Of a stretch of DNA of 64,000 nt, positions 1 through 9,966 are shown one piece after another; positions within the stretch are counted from its first letter, which is position 1, and each line of letters begins with the position of its first letter. The stretch is from the NCBI RefSeq assembly GCF_900187385.1, contig NZ_FYEY01000001.1:5084001-5148000 (forward strand), in the 5' to 3' direction. The notes beneath the pieces were generated by a model. The model ran no database searches and was not told where the DNA came from. It saw only the letters and a list, made by a program, of their open reading frames with translations. Origin of the DNA: Streptomyces sp. 2114.4 (GTDB lineage Bacteria; Actinomycetota; Actinomycetes; Streptomycetales; Streptomycetaceae). Both the position numbers and the translations under genes were made by a program.

Positions 1-297
1 GGGTGCGGGACGGACGACTGAAGGAAGCTGGGGGAAGCGGACCGAAGCCGGGACGCGAAGCGGCGGCGGATGTGACGGTGGTTGCGTGTGGATCACGACA
101 CCCCGGCGGTATCCGGTGGTTCCGGGAGGGCCCTGTGAAGGGGGTGACGACTGGAACCGCCACGCTAACGACGCTTGTCGTTCGCTGTCCGAAGGATGCG
201 CGAATTTCACCCGGATGAGAGAGCTTTCGCGCGTTCGGTGGACGACCGGCTCCACGCACCTGGCAATGCCTTCGCCCCGAAAAGTGAGGATTGCACG
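1..297. other. Intergenic stretch, no gene recognised
   Basis: The first 297 bases precede the hexosaminidase start. Short open frames exist on both strands but show no family resemblance and no convincing ribosome site. It must contain the hexosaminidase promoter. I looked for a DasR-type site, common before chitin-related genes, and found no good match. Confidence 0.5.
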
Positions 298-2010
298 ATG
301 TCGAATCCGATGCGGCCGCCGCGCGCCCCGCGGCCCTCGGCCTTGCTGCGCCCCCTGACGAGGTCCAGGGCGCGGAGGGGCCCGGCGGCCCGGCCCGCGC
401 TGTCGGCCGTGGCCCTCGCCGGTGCGCTGCTGCTCTCCGGCTGCTCCGGCACCGCCGGCACCGAGTCGCCCGGGAGTACCAGCGCCAAGGTGAACCCCTC
501 GCCCGCCGCCACCCCGACCTGGGCACCGGTGACCGGAAAACCACAGGTCATCCCCGCCGTGCGGGAATTCCACCAGGCCGAAGGGCGCGGCTGGCGACCC
601 TCCAAGGGAGCCCGGGTGGTGGTACCGGCCGGCGAGAAGAGCAATGTCGCCGACGAGGCCCAGCGGATGGCCAACGACCTCGGCCTCGGCCTCGTCTACG
701 GCGACCAGGAGGTACGGCCCGGCGATGTCGAGGTGAAGCTCACGGGCAAGAACACCGACAACAACGTCCCCGCCAAGAGCGCCGCCGACGAGGCCTACAC
801 CCTCAAGGCCGCCGGGACCAAGCTCACCCTCACGGCCCCCACCGACGCCGGAATTTTCTACGGCACCCGCACCGTCAAACAGGCCGTACACGCCGCCGGC
901 GGACTTCCCGAGGGCACCATCGAGGACCGGCCCGGCCGCCCGCAGCGCGGAATGTCGCTGGACAACGCCCGCAAGCCGTTCAGCCAGAACTGGATCGAGG
1001 ACCGGCTGCGGGAGATCGCCGACCTCAAGCTCAACCAGTTCCAGCTGCACTTCTCCGACGACCAGGGCTTCCGCATCCAGAGCGACACCCACCCCGAGGT
1101 GGTCTCCGCCGACCATCTCACCAAGGCCCAGGTCCGCCAGATCATCGCGCTCGCGCGCACCCTGCACATCTCCGTGGTCCCGGAGCTGGACTCGCCCGGC
1201 CACCTGGGCGCCGTGCTGGCCCACTATCCCGCCCTGCGGCTGCGCAACGTACAGGGCCGGGTGATCCCCGGGGCGATCGACATCTCCAACCCCAAGTCCG
1301 CCCCGCTGATCGACTCGCTGCTGAAGGAAATGAGCGAGCTCTTCACCAACCCCAAGGGCGCCCCGGCGTACTGGCATCTGGGCGGCGACGAGTACCAGGC
1401 GCTGATGTCGTCCTCCCCCGCCACCAAGTACCCGCAGCTCGCGAAGGCGGCCCGGCAGAAGTACGGGTCCCGCGGCACCATCGAGGACCTGACGACCGGC
1501 TGGCTCAACGACCGGCAGAAGACCGTGGAGGCCAAGGGCAAGAACCGCATCGAGGCCTGGAACGACGGATTCTTCGCCGACGGCGTCGTGAGCGCGCCCA
1601 AGAGCCGGATGGTCGACTACTGGACCGGCACGGAGGCCGGCAAGCGCGACCCCGCGGAATACCTCCACGAGGGCCGCAACGTCATGAACTTCAATGACGC
1701 GTTCCTCTACTACGTGCTCGGTGAGCCCAACCAGTTCACCTATCCGACCGGCCAGCGGATCTACCAGAGCTGGACGCCGATGGTCCTCCGCGGCACCCGG
1801 CCGGTGGCGGTGCCCGCGAACATGACGGGCCCGGACCGCATCCCCGGGGCGCGCTTCGCGATCTGGTGCGACCGGGCGCAGGCGCAGACGGCGCAGCAGG
1901 TGGCGGCCGGGATCCGGCTGCCGCTGGCGGCACTGGCGCAGAAGACCTGGGACCCGCGGACGCCGGCCCTGTCCTGGGCGGAGTTCAAGGCGCTGGCCGG
2001 CCGGGTGTGA
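298..2010 (+). CDS. Secreted lipoprotein beta-N-acetylhexosaminidase, GH20
   Basis: Predicted GH20 enzyme that removes terminal N-acetylglucosamine/galactosamine from chito-oligosaccharides or wall glycans outside the cell. The 570-aa product has a long arginine-rich start, a hydrophobic stretch and a lipobox LLLSGC with the lipidated cysteine near residue 49. A GH20b-like domain leads into the catalytic barrel (RGMSLDNARKPF, FHFSDDQG-type HFSDDQGFRIQ). The catalytic pair sits in HLGGDEYQ, residues 360-367, with D364 and E365. The ATG at 298 is chosen because it starts just before the signal region; the frame stays open upstream to 175 but adds no signal-peptide-like sequence. Stand-alone gene followed by a terminator hairpin. 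Family is confident; the natural substrate is not. Confidence 0.93.
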   Translation: MSNPMRPPRAPRPSALLRPLTRSRARRGPAARPALSAVALAGALLLSGCSGTAGTESPGSTSAKVNPSPAATPTWAPVTGKPQVIPAVREFHQAEGRGWRPSKGARVVVPAGEKSNVADEAQRMANDLGLGLVYGDQEVRPGDVEVKLTGKNTDNNVPAKSAADEAYTLKAAGTKLTLTAPTDAGIFYGTRTVKQAVHAAGGLPEGTIEDRPGRPQRGMSLDNARKPFSQNWIEDRLREIADLKLNQFQLHFSDDQGFRIQSDTHPEVVSADHLTKAQVRQIIALARTLHISVVPELDSPGHLGAVLAHYPALRLRNVQGRVIPGAIDISNPKSAPLIDSLLKEMSELFTNPKGAPAYWHLGGDEYQALMSSSPATKYPQLAKAARQKYGSRGTIEDLTTGWLNDRQKTVEAKGKNRIEAWNDGFFADGVVSAPKSRMVDYWTGTEAGKRDPAEYLHEGRNVMNFNDAFLYYVLGEPNQFTYPTGQRIYQSWTPMVLRGTRPVAVPANMTGPDRIPGARFAIWCDRAQAQTAQQVAAGIRLPLAALAQKTWDPRTPALSWAEFKALAGRV

Positions 2011-2061
2011 GAGGCCGGTCACGGGAGCGGACCCGGTAAGAAACGGGTGAGAGAAAGCGAG

Positions 2062-2105
2062 GACGGCCGGGGCCGCCACCCCCCACAGGAGAGGCCCCGG
2101 CCGTC
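2062..2105 (+). terminator. Hairpin terminator after the hexosaminidase gene
   Basis: A 13-bp perfect inverted repeat, GACGGCCGGGGCC (2062-2074) and GGCCCCGGCCGTC (2093-2105), with an 18-base loop, lies 50 bases after the stop codon. There is no long T run, as is usual in Streptomyces. Confidence 0.7.
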
Positions 2106-2357
2106 GTTCGCGAAGAGCCTGTGACGGCCCTCTATCCGGTACAGCGCCAGACGGCGCGAAAGCGTCACACGGGGTACGGGGAGAGGTACGGCTCGTGGTC
2201 TGGATCGGGCCGGCGAGGGGCGGGCGAGAGGGGTCGGCGAGGGGGCGGGCGCAGGGCCGGTGGTGCCCTGGACGCAGGGCCGAACAAGCCCGTAACGTGC
2301 GGTTCCGCGCCGGTCGCGCACAGTGCCGAGCCGTTGGGCGTGGCCGGAAATGGCCGT

Positions 2358-2487
2358 CCTTCCGGGGAGTCCCGAGGGGGTCGTCCCGGGGAATTCCCAG
2401 GGTTCCCGAGCGTGCCGTCCCGGGAGTTTCCGGGGGCCGGTTCCGGGAGTTCCCGGGGGTCCGTTACGGGAGTTTTCGAGGGGTTCG
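2358..2487. repeat. About five degenerate tandem repeats, period about 23-30 bp
   Basis: Related units begin near 2358, 2381, 2415, 2439 and 2461. Each reads approximately GTtCCGGGgAGTT followed by cCCGGGGGtcCG with substitutions. The last three are the most alike. They lie in the non-coding region about 350 bp upstream of the ECF sigma start. Function unknown. Confidence 0.6.
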
Positions 2488-2807
2488 GGCGCGCGCGTCT
2501 CCGGAGTGCCGGACGCTCGGTGTCCTGCGCTGAGCGACTCCGTCGCGGGGACCGGCGCGCCCTTCCCGGGTTCGGATCGTTCGCCCACACGGGATACGGT
2601 CTGCGGGAACATCAGGGTTACCAGCGGTTTCCGGCCTGCCGCGGCCGGCGGCGCACGGTGGCCCGCCCCGGCTCCGGCACCGTACGGACGGGCGCCGCCC
2701 GCTCGAACGACGCCGGAACGGGTAAGCAAGGCCGGTGGTACGGCGAGCGAAGCAGTAATGCAGCAAGGACCGGGCGGCGGACATTCCGCGTGCGACAGGA
2801 TGGACCC

Positions 2808-3635
2808 GTGCGAGGGGACGACATTCAGCCGGACGACCGTCGGCTGACGGTGGCCGTGCAAGCGGCACAGGATGGTGACGAGGCGGCGTTCCGTACCGTC
2901 TACCGCGCCGTGCATCCCCGATTGTTGGGATATGTACGGACCTTGGTGAGCGAACCGGATGTGGAGGACGTCACGTCCGAGGCCTGGCTCCAGATCACCC
3001 GCGACCTCTCCCGCTTCAGTGGCGACGCCGACCGGTTCCGCGGCTGGGCCGCCCGTATCGCCCGCAACCGCGCCCTCGACCACATCAGGATGCGCGGCCG
3101 GCGCCCGGCGATCGGCGGCGACGAGAGTGAGCTGGCCGACACCCCCGGCGCGTCCGACACCGCGGGCGAGGCACTTGAAGCGCTGGGCACCGGCCGCGCC
3201 ATGCGGCTGATAGCCGGGCTGCCACAGGACCAGGCCGAGGCGGTGGTGCTCCGGGTGGTGGTCGGACTCGACGCCAAGAACGCCGCGCGGGTGCTCGGCA
3301 AACGGCCCGGCGCGGTGCGCACCGCCGCACACCGCGGACTGCGGCGGCTCGCCGAGCTGATCGGCGACGAGCCGGACCGGATCCAGGACGGACCTCGGGC
3401 CGGACGCCGTAACGGACCTCGGGAAGGACGCCAGGGCAGTGGCCGGGGCGGCGGGGAAGACGGCGCCGGCCAAGGGGAAGGAACCCCCTCGCGGCCACCC
3501 GCGCCGGGCCCGCCCGGAGGTGGCGGGACAATGAACGGAGTGCCCGTACAGGGCAGAAGACGCCGCGACGGCGTGGCGGAATCGTACGTACCGGGTGTGA
3601 CGGAAACGGCCGCACGAACGCAGAAGGACATGTGA
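2808..3635 (+). CDS. ECF-type RNA polymerase sigma factor
   Basis: A 275-aa sigma-70 family protein. Region 2 is seen as FRTVYRAVHPRLLGYV, then DVEDVTSEAWLQI and FRGWAARIARNRALDHIR. Region 4 follows with LPQDQAEAVVLRVVVGLD and the helix-turn-helix AARVLGKRPGAVRTAAHRGL. A charged, glycine/arginine-rich tail of roughly 90 residues after region 4 looks disordered and is unusual for an ECF factor. GTG 2808 is chosen because it begins just before the first conserved helix; the frame is open back to 2121 but that part is low-complexity. Its stop overlaps the ATG of the next gene, so the two are translationally coupled, as in sigma/anti-sigma pairs. Confidence 0.88.
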   Translation: MRGDDIQPDDRRLTVAVQAAQDGDEAAFRTVYRAVHPRLLGYVRTLVSEPDVEDVTSEAWLQITRDLSRFSGDADRFRGWAARIARNRALDHIRMRGRRPAIGGDESELADTPGASDTAGEALEALGTGRAMRLIAGLPQDQAEAVVLRVVVGLDAKNAARVLGKRPGAVRTAAHRGLRRLAELIGDEPDRIQDGPRAGRRNGPREGRQGSGRGGGEDGAGQGEGTPSRPPAPGPPGGGGTMNGVPVQGRRRRDGVAESYVPGVTETAARTQKDM

Positions 3636-4687
3636 TGGCCGACGACCGGTACAACTGGCTCGACAAGGACACCGCGGAGCAGTTGCTGCGCGGTGAAGCG
3701 GTCAGTGCCCGGCACGGCGACGGTGCACGTGAACTCGAACAGCTCCTGGAGGCCGCCGCCGCGGTCGCCGCCAGGACACCCGAAACCGCGCAGCTGCCCG
3801 GCGAGGACGCGGCCGTCGCCGCCTTCCGCCAGGCCGCCCGCCGCGGCTCCGGCGCCCGCCACCGCACCGCCGCCGACCCGTTCGCGGACGGTGTGCGCAC
3901 CGCCCACACCGCAGACCTCGCCGAACGCACCCGGCTCGGCCGCCCCTTCCGGCGCGGCTTCGCCGTGGCCCTCGCGGCCTGCGCCATCGGCGGCGTCGCC
4001 GTCGCGGCCGGTACCGGCGTCCTGCCCAGCCCCTTCCGGGGCGGCGACCCGGCACCCGCCTCCAGCGTCTCGGCCGCGGAAACCCCCCGGCCGTTCCGCA
4101 CCGGCGACCCCGGCGCCCAGACCGACGGCACCACGGCGCAGACCCCCGATGCCACCCCCGGCCGGCCGGACACCCGGCCCTCCGGCACCCCCACGCCCGG
4201 CGCCAGCCCCGGCGCCGGCGGGAGACCCGGCGGCACTCCGAGCGGCGGCACGGGACGCAACCCCGGCAAGCCCGGTGGCACAGCGACCGATCCCGGCCGC
4301 GGCGGCACGAAGAATCTCCTGCTCACCCTCTGCCGGAACTACGAGTCCGGCAAGCGCGGCACCATGGACCGCGACACGCTGCGGAGCCTCGAACGCAAGG
4401 CCGGCGGGCCCGACAAGGTGCACGCCTTCTGCCGTGCCTACCTGGCGCGGTACCAGACCGGCGGCGGCTCGGGCGACGGGCTCGTCGGCGGCGTCGGCGG
4501 CGACACCGGCGGATCGGGTCAGAGCAGCGGCGCAACGGGCGGCGACGAGGACGACGAAGGGCACCCCGCCCAGCCGCCCGCCGCCACGCCCGGCTCCGGC
4601 ACGTCCACCCCGGCCCCTGACCCCTCCGCCACCGCACCGGACCCCGGAACCGCCACGCCCAGCGGAACCGCCGACGATCCGGTGTGA
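3635..4687 (+). CDS. Putative membrane partner (anti-sigma-like) of the ECF sigma factor
   Basis: A 350-aa protein with a soluble N-terminal part (about 1-105), one transmembrane helix (AVALAACAIGGVAVAAGTGV, about 108-127) and a long Pro/Thr/Gly-rich segment carrying one more ordered patch (LLTLCRNYESGKRG to AFCRAYLARY, roughly 230-275). This is the layout of membrane anti-sigma factors, but I cannot see a clear zinc HxxxCxxC anti-sigma motif, so the role is inferred from coupling. ATG 3635 overlaps the sigma stop codon (TGATG); a GTG at 3632 is the alternative. It probably holds the sigma factor at the membrane until an external signal arrives. Confidence 0.8.
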   Translation: MADDRYNWLDKDTAEQLLRGEAVSARHGDGARELEQLLEAAAAVAARTPETAQLPGEDAAVAAFRQAARRGSGARHRTAADPFADGVRTAHTADLAERTRLGRPFRRGFAVALAACAIGGVAVAAGTGVLPSPFRGGDPAPASSVSAAETPRPFRTGDPGAQTDGTTAQTPDATPGRPDTRPSGTPTPGASPGAGGRPGGTPSGGTGRNPGKPGGTATDPGRGGTKNLLLTLCRNYESGKRGTMDRDTLRSLERKAGGPDKVHAFCRAYLARYQTGGGSGDGLVGGVGGDTGGSGQSSGATGGDEDDEGHPAQPPAATPGSGTSTPAPDPSATAPDPGTATPSGTADDPV

Positions 4688-4939
4688 CGTTTTTTGAACC
4701 CGTGGCGCAGTAATGAGTGAGCCGACTGGTCATCGGCTGCGCGACGAGCCGGGGTTCCCCCCGTACCTACGGCTCAGCGCATCTGGCGCGGGCGGGGCAC
4801 GTTCCCCCGGCCCTGCCCGCGCCCTCTCTTTGCGCCTAAACCGGCGCCGCTCTCGCGGAGGTGGATCCGTGGGTGGGGGTTGCTCAATTTTCGCTTCGGT
4901 CAGAGATTTTGGGTCGGGCCGTGGGGAAGGTGAAGCGAC

Positions 4940-5815
4940 TCAGTGGAAGACGACCACCTTGGTGCCCCTCTTCGCTGTGTGGAACAGGGCGGCGATCTTG
5001 GTCTTGTCGCGGACGTTGACGCAGCCGTGTGAGGCGCCGCGGTAGCCGCGGGCGGCGAAGTCCGGGGAGTAGTGGACGGCCTGGCCGCCGCTGAAGAACA
5101 TCGCGTACGGCATGGCCGTGTGGAAGAGCGTCGAGACGTGATGGCGGCTCTTGAAGGTGAGCGCGAAGACGCCCTCGCGGGTGGGGGTGTACTGCGAGCC
5201 GAAGCGGACATCCATCGCCGAGACGACCCGGCCGTCGACCATCCAGGTGAGGGTGTTGCTGCGCTTGCTGATGCAGATCACCCTGCCCGTCATACAGCGC
5301 GGGTCGGGGGTGCCGACCGGACGCGTGGTGGGCGGGTAGAGCTCGGTGTGCGAGGGCGTGCGGGTGTGGGACCGCAGCGCCCTCCAGGCCGTGGACTGCA
5401 CGGTGCCCGTACGGGGCAGGCCCTGCCGCTGCTGGAAGGCGCGGACCGAGGTCGCGGTCACCGAGGCGTAGTAGCCCGTCGGGGAGTGGTCGAAGAGACC
5501 CAGCTGGGCCAGCCTCGCCTGGAGTTCGCGGACCTGCGCGCCGCGGGAGCCGGTTGCCATGAGCGGCCGGTGGGCCGGTGACGCGTGGTGGGCGGTGCGC
5601 TGGGGGCGCGGCGGGGTGGCGTGCCGGTCCGGGGCGGGGGGTGCCTGGTGGCCGAGCGGCGGGGGAGCGGGGGAGGTGGGGGCGTAGCGGGCGCCCGCGC
5701 TGGGGGGCGAACCGGCTCCGGTGACCGTCACCGGGCGGCAGCCCGTCGCCAGCGCCGCCACCATCAGCACCGCGGCCACCGCAGGCGCCGTACGTCTTCC
5801 ACTGCTCCGCTGCAT
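4940..5815 (-). CDS. L,D-transpeptidase with peptidoglycan-binding domain, lipoprotein
   Basis: A 291-aa predicted exported enzyme that would make 3-3 cross-links or attach proteins in the wall. Starting at ATG 5815 gives a typical signal: MQRSSGRRTA, a hydrophobic core and a lipobox-like ALATGC. A proline-rich linker follows, then a PG_binding_1 domain (GSRGAQVRELQARLAQLGLF to AFQQRQGL) and a YkuD catalytic domain ending in GASHGCVNVRD, with the expected histidine and nucleophilic cysteine. The frame is open to 5950, but the extra 45 residues would bury the signal peptide. Divergent from the acyl-CoA mutase gene. Confidence 0.92.
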   Translation of the reverse strand: MQRSSGRRTAPAVAAVLMVAALATGCRPVTVTGAGSPPSAGARYAPTSPAPPPLGHQAPPAPDRHATPPRPQRTAHHASPAHRPLMATGSRGAQVRELQARLAQLGLFDHSPTGYYASVTATSVRAFQQRQGLPRTGTVQSTAWRALRSHTRTPSHTELYPPTTRPVGTPDPRCMTGRVICISKRSNTLTWMVDGRVVSAMDVRFGSQYTPTREGVFALTFKSRHHVSTLFHTAMPYAMFFSGGQAVHYSPDFAARGYRGASHGCVNVRDKTKIAALFHTAKRGTKVVVFH

Positions 5816-5952
5816 GAGCAACCCCCGGATCTCGGCGGCCCGACCGGCCCTCGGAGACTCTTCCCAGCGCTGCGGGACGGCGAACCTGCGGGCATGCTGT
5901 GAGCACGGCGTAAACCCGGACGAACGGGTCACCAATTGGGAGGCGTGCACCC

Positions 5953-7551
<1,599 letters not shown>

Positions 7552-7596
7552 GTGAGCATCCGAGTGACCAGGTGGGGCAGCAGGTGAGGGGGAAGG

Positions 7597-8127
7597 ATGG
7601 CCGTGGGGACGAGTTATGGCTTCGCCGTCGTGGGGGAGCTGGAGCCGGGGGCGCTTGCCCGGTGCCTGGGGGTGCCCGCAGCGGAGGTCGAGGTGGCGGG
7701 CGAGGGCTACGACCCGGAGACCCGCTACTGGGACGCGGCGGTGAGCTGCGACTACGAAGCGGCGGACGGCGATGTGTCCTGGGTGCTGGACGTCTATATG
7801 ACGGAGCGGGTTCCCGCACCGCCCGGCAGCCGGGACCTTGCGCTGGGGCTGGCGGCGGCGCTCGACCGGGCGGTGGTGTGCGCGGCGCGGCCGTACGCGT
7901 CCCTTGCGTGCTGGGTGGCGGTGCCTGACGGGCGGACCGTGCGCGGGCGGCTATATGACCCGGGGTATGTGGCGGGCCGCGAAGGGTTCGTGATGGAGGT
8001 GGTCGAGTCGCCACTGTCCTCCTTCCCCGGCGCCCGCACCGATGTCGTCCACGAGGCGGTGTGCCGGGGCAGGACGCGGAGCCCGTCCGGGGGTTGGTGG
8101 AGCGCGGAGGCGCGCGGATCGGGGTGA
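7597..8127 (+). CDS. Conserved-looking protein of unknown function, frame suspect near its end
   Basis: A 176-aa protein I do not recognise; the first about 150 residues (VVGELEPGALARCLGV, ARPYASLACWVAVPDG) read as a normal soluble alpha/beta protein. Its last 20 residues are arginine/glycine/serine-rich and look like out-of-frame translation. In the other frame, 8061-8255 encodes a sensible helical continuation (LARLVDAAERADPRARAL). The likely true product joins the two around the GTGTGCC at 8059. Either this is a real or sequencing frameshift, or the tail genuinely differs. Confidence 0.6.
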   Translation: MAVGTSYGFAVVGELEPGALARCLGVPAAEVEVAGEGYDPETRYWDAAVSCDYEAADGDVSWVLDVYMTERVPAPPGSRDLALGLAAALDRAVVCAARPYASLACWVAVPDGRTVRGRLYDPGYVAGREGFVMEVVESPLSSFPGARTDVVHEAVCRGRTRSPSGGWWSAEARGSG

Positions 8128-8255
8128 CGGAGGCGACCTCGGGGCGGTGGGCGGACGACCTCGCCCGGCTGGTGGACGCGGCCGAGCGGGCGGATCCGCG
8201 GGCGCGGGCCCTGGCCGGGCGGGTGCGGGAGCTTGTGAGCGTCGAGCTGGGGTAA
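8061..8255 (+). pseudogene. Probable C-terminal remainder of the preceding gene in a shifted frame
   Basis: About 64 codons with good third-position GC and an amphipathic helical composition (ADDLARLVDAAERADPRARA). They overlap the end of the preceding gene by 67 bases. If two bases of the GTGTG at 8058-8062 were removed, the upstream gene would read EAVPGQDAEPVRGLVE and continue smoothly. A separate tiny gene starting at GTG 8061 is possible but has no ribosome site. Confidence 0.5.
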
Positions 8256-8269
8256 GTCAGACTGGGGTC

Positions 8270-8482
8270 ATGTCGTCACCCCGCCGCGCGTGCCCCGTCT
8301 GCACCCGAGAGATCGCCGTTGTCGGCGGGCGCTACGCCCGCCATGACCCGCCCGGGCGGCGGACGGTGCTGGAGCTGATCTCCTGCCCGGGGTCGCGCCG
8401 GATCGCGCCGATGATGGCGCCGGCGGAGAAGCTGTTCGACCCGGAGGAGCCGCCGATTCCCGGGCAGCAGCCGCTGTTCTGA
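8270..8482 (+). CDS. Small zinc-ribbon-like protein
   Basis: A 70-aa protein with one CPVC pair near the N terminus (CPVCTREIAVV), a conserved-looking RYARHDPPG segment and a single later cysteine (LISCPGSRR), so it could bind one metal ion. It starts at ATG 8270, 15 bases after the preceding reading frame. Function unknown. Confidence 0.65.
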   Translation: MSSPRRACPVCTREIAVVGGRYARHDPPGRRTVLELISCPGSRRIAPMMAPAEKLFDPEEPPIPGQQPLF

Positions 8483-8508
8483 CCCGTGGGCCGACCGCTC
8501 GGGGCCAA

Positions 8509-9210
8509 CTACGGTGCCAGCACGTCCAGTTCGGCCATGGCGCCCGTGGTGATCTCGCGGGTCAGGGACTCCGCTCGTGCCGCGTCGCCGGTGCGTACCG
8601 CCTCGGCTACCTGGACATGGAGGGTGACCGCGGCCGGGTCGGGGTCGGTGAACATCACATGGTGCTGGGTGCGGCCGGTCAGGACGGCGGCGACCACGTC
8701 GCCGAGCCGGGCGAACATCTCGTTGCCGGAGGCGGTCAGGATGACCCGGTGGAAGGCCGTGTCGTGGACGAGGTAGGCGTCGAGCTGCTGGCCGCGTGAG
8801 GTGGCGACCATGCCCATGGCGTGTTCGGTGAGTTCGGCGCACTGCGCGGGGGTGGCGTGCCGGGCGGCGAGGCCCGCGGCGACCGGTTCGATCGCCGAGC
8901 GCAGCACGGTCAGCGAGCGCAGCTGCCGGGGGCGGTCGCGGCCGGCCAGCCGCCAGCCGATCACCCGCGGGTCGTAGACGTTCCACTCCTCGGTGGGCCG
9001 GACGGTCACCCCGACCCGGCGCCGGGAGGCGACCAGCTGCATGGATTCCAGTACCCGGATCGCCTCGCGGATGACCGTGCGGGAGACGTCGAAGCGCTGC
9101 TCCAGCTCGTCCGTGCGCAACACCGTGCCCGGAGGGTAGTCGCCCGCGGTGATCGCGGGCCCCAGGGACTCCAGTACACGGGCGTGCAGTCCCTTCCCCT
9201 CGTTTTCCAT
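8509..9210 (-). CDS. gntR: GntR/FadR-family regulator, probable gluconate repressor
   Basis: A 233-aa regulator with an N-terminal winged helix (PPGTVLRTDELEQRFDVSR, TVIREAIRVLESMQLV) and an all-helical FCD effector domain with metal-binding-type residues (HDTAFHRVILTASGN, and a final helix with H). It is divergent from gntK-gntP, so gluconate or a phosphorylated derivative is the expected signal. An imperfect 13-bp inverted repeat lies between the two start sites. The same gene trio occurs elsewhere in S. coelicolor as I recall. Confidence 0.87.
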   Translation of the reverse strand: MENEGKGLHARVLESLGPAITAGDYPPGTVLRTDELEQRFDVSRTVIREAIRVLESMQLVASRRRVGVTVRPTEEWNVYDPRVIGWRLAGRDRPRQLRSLTVLRSAIEPVAAGLAARHATPAQCAELTEHAMGMVATSRGQQLDAYLVHDTAFHRVILTASGNEMFARLGDVVAAVLTGRTQHHVMFTDPDPAAVTLHVQVAEAVRTGDAARAESLTREITTGAMAELDVLAP

Positions 9211-9241
9211 GGGGCAAGCCTACGTTCCCCGACCCCGGCCA

Positions 9242-9290
9242 ATTAAGTATGACGTTTGCATCACGGGCTCTTGAATACGTCGTACCTAAT
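9242..9290. promoter_or_regulatory. Inverted-repeat operator candidate for GntR
   Basis: ATTAAGTATGACG (9242-9254) faces CGTCGTACCTAAT (9278-9290). The arms match at 11 of 13 positions, with a 23-base spacer between them. It sits between the divergent gntR and gntK starts, where an autoregulating GntR protein would bind, and it is the AT-richest spot nearby. Confidence 0.6.
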
Positions 9291-9342
9291 GGGTTTCAGT
9301 GGAGGCCGCACGAGGTCGATGAAGACAGCGAGGTACCACGGG

Positions 9343-9861
9343 ATGAGCACCCCCGACGTGATCGTCGTGATGGGCGTGGCCGGCACCGGCAAGACCACCA
9401 TCGGCCCGCTGGTGGCCACCGGACTGGGCGTCCCGTATGCCGAGGGTGACGACTTCCATCCGCCGGCCAACATCGCCAAGATGTCGGCCGGTATCCCGCT
9501 GGACGACGCCGACCGCGGCCCGTGGCTGGACGCCATCGGCGCCTGGGCGCACGAGCGGGCCGGGCACGGGGGCGTCGTCAGCAGCTCCGCGCTCAAGCGC
9601 GCCTACCGTGACCGGCTGCGCGCCGCCGCCCCCGGAGTCGTCTTCCTGCACCTCACCGGGGACCGCGCGCTGATCGAAGAGCGGATGGCCGGGCGCCGGG
9701 GCCACTTCATGCCGGCCGCGCTGCTGGACTCCCAGTTCGCCACGCTCGAACCGCTCGGGCGCGACGAGGCGGGCGTCGCCGTGGATGTGTCCGGCAGCCC
9801 GGAGCGGATCGCCGGGCGCGCGGTGGCCGCACTGCGTGCGATGACCGCGCCGGCCGGATAG
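9343..9861 (+). CDS. gntK: Gluconokinase
   Basis: A 172-aa P-loop kinase that phosphorylates gluconate to 6-phosphogluconate for entry into the pentose phosphate pathway. The Walker A motif is GVAGTGKTT right at the N terminus. EGDDFHPPANIAKMSAGIPL is the gluconate/ATP signature of the GntK family, followed by VVSSSALKRAYRDRLR and GHFMPAALLDSQF. ATG 9343 gives the usual family N terminus (MSTPDVIVVMG). An in-frame ATG at 9319 would add eight residues. First gene of the gntK-gntP unit. Confidence 0.93.
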   Translation: MSTPDVIVVMGVAGTGKTTIGPLVATGLGVPYAEGDDFHPPANIAKMSAGIPLDDADRGPWLDAIGAWAHERAGHGGVVSSSALKRAYRDRLRAAAPGVVFLHLTGDRALIEERMAGRRGHFMPAALLDSQFATLEPLGRDEAGVAVDVSGSPERIAGRAVAALRAMTAPAG

Positions 9862-9966
9862 GCCCGGCGGCCCCCACCCGCACCTCCTGCTCCCCACCCG
9901 CACCTCTTTTCCGGGCCGTCCTGCGGCAGCACCCCTCCCCCCTCCCGTCCAACCAAGGGAATCGCC

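Larger units (their letters stand above)
2011..2807. other. Long intergenic region with degenerate repeats before the ECF sigma gene
   Basis: About 800 bases separate the hexosaminidase from the sigma factor start. It holds a terminator at 2062-2105 and a block of degenerate GGGA-rich repeats at 2358-2487, then presumably the sigma promoter. Several frames are open across it, but codon-position composition looks random and no domain is recognisable. Confidence 0.6.

Noticed and set aside
1..297. DasR-type site before the hexosaminidase
   Set aside because: ACTGGAACCGCC near 150 has only one half of the expected ACTGGTCTAGACCAGT-type palindrome.
2121..2807. N-terminal extension of the ECF sigma gene
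   Set aside because: The extra 229 residues are low-complexity and arise from the repeat block; the GTG at 2808 precedes the first conserved helix.
5816..5952. Riboswitch before the L,D-transpeptidase or the mutase
   Set aside because: The divergent gap is too short and shows no cobalamin-box or c-di-AMP-type conserved elements.
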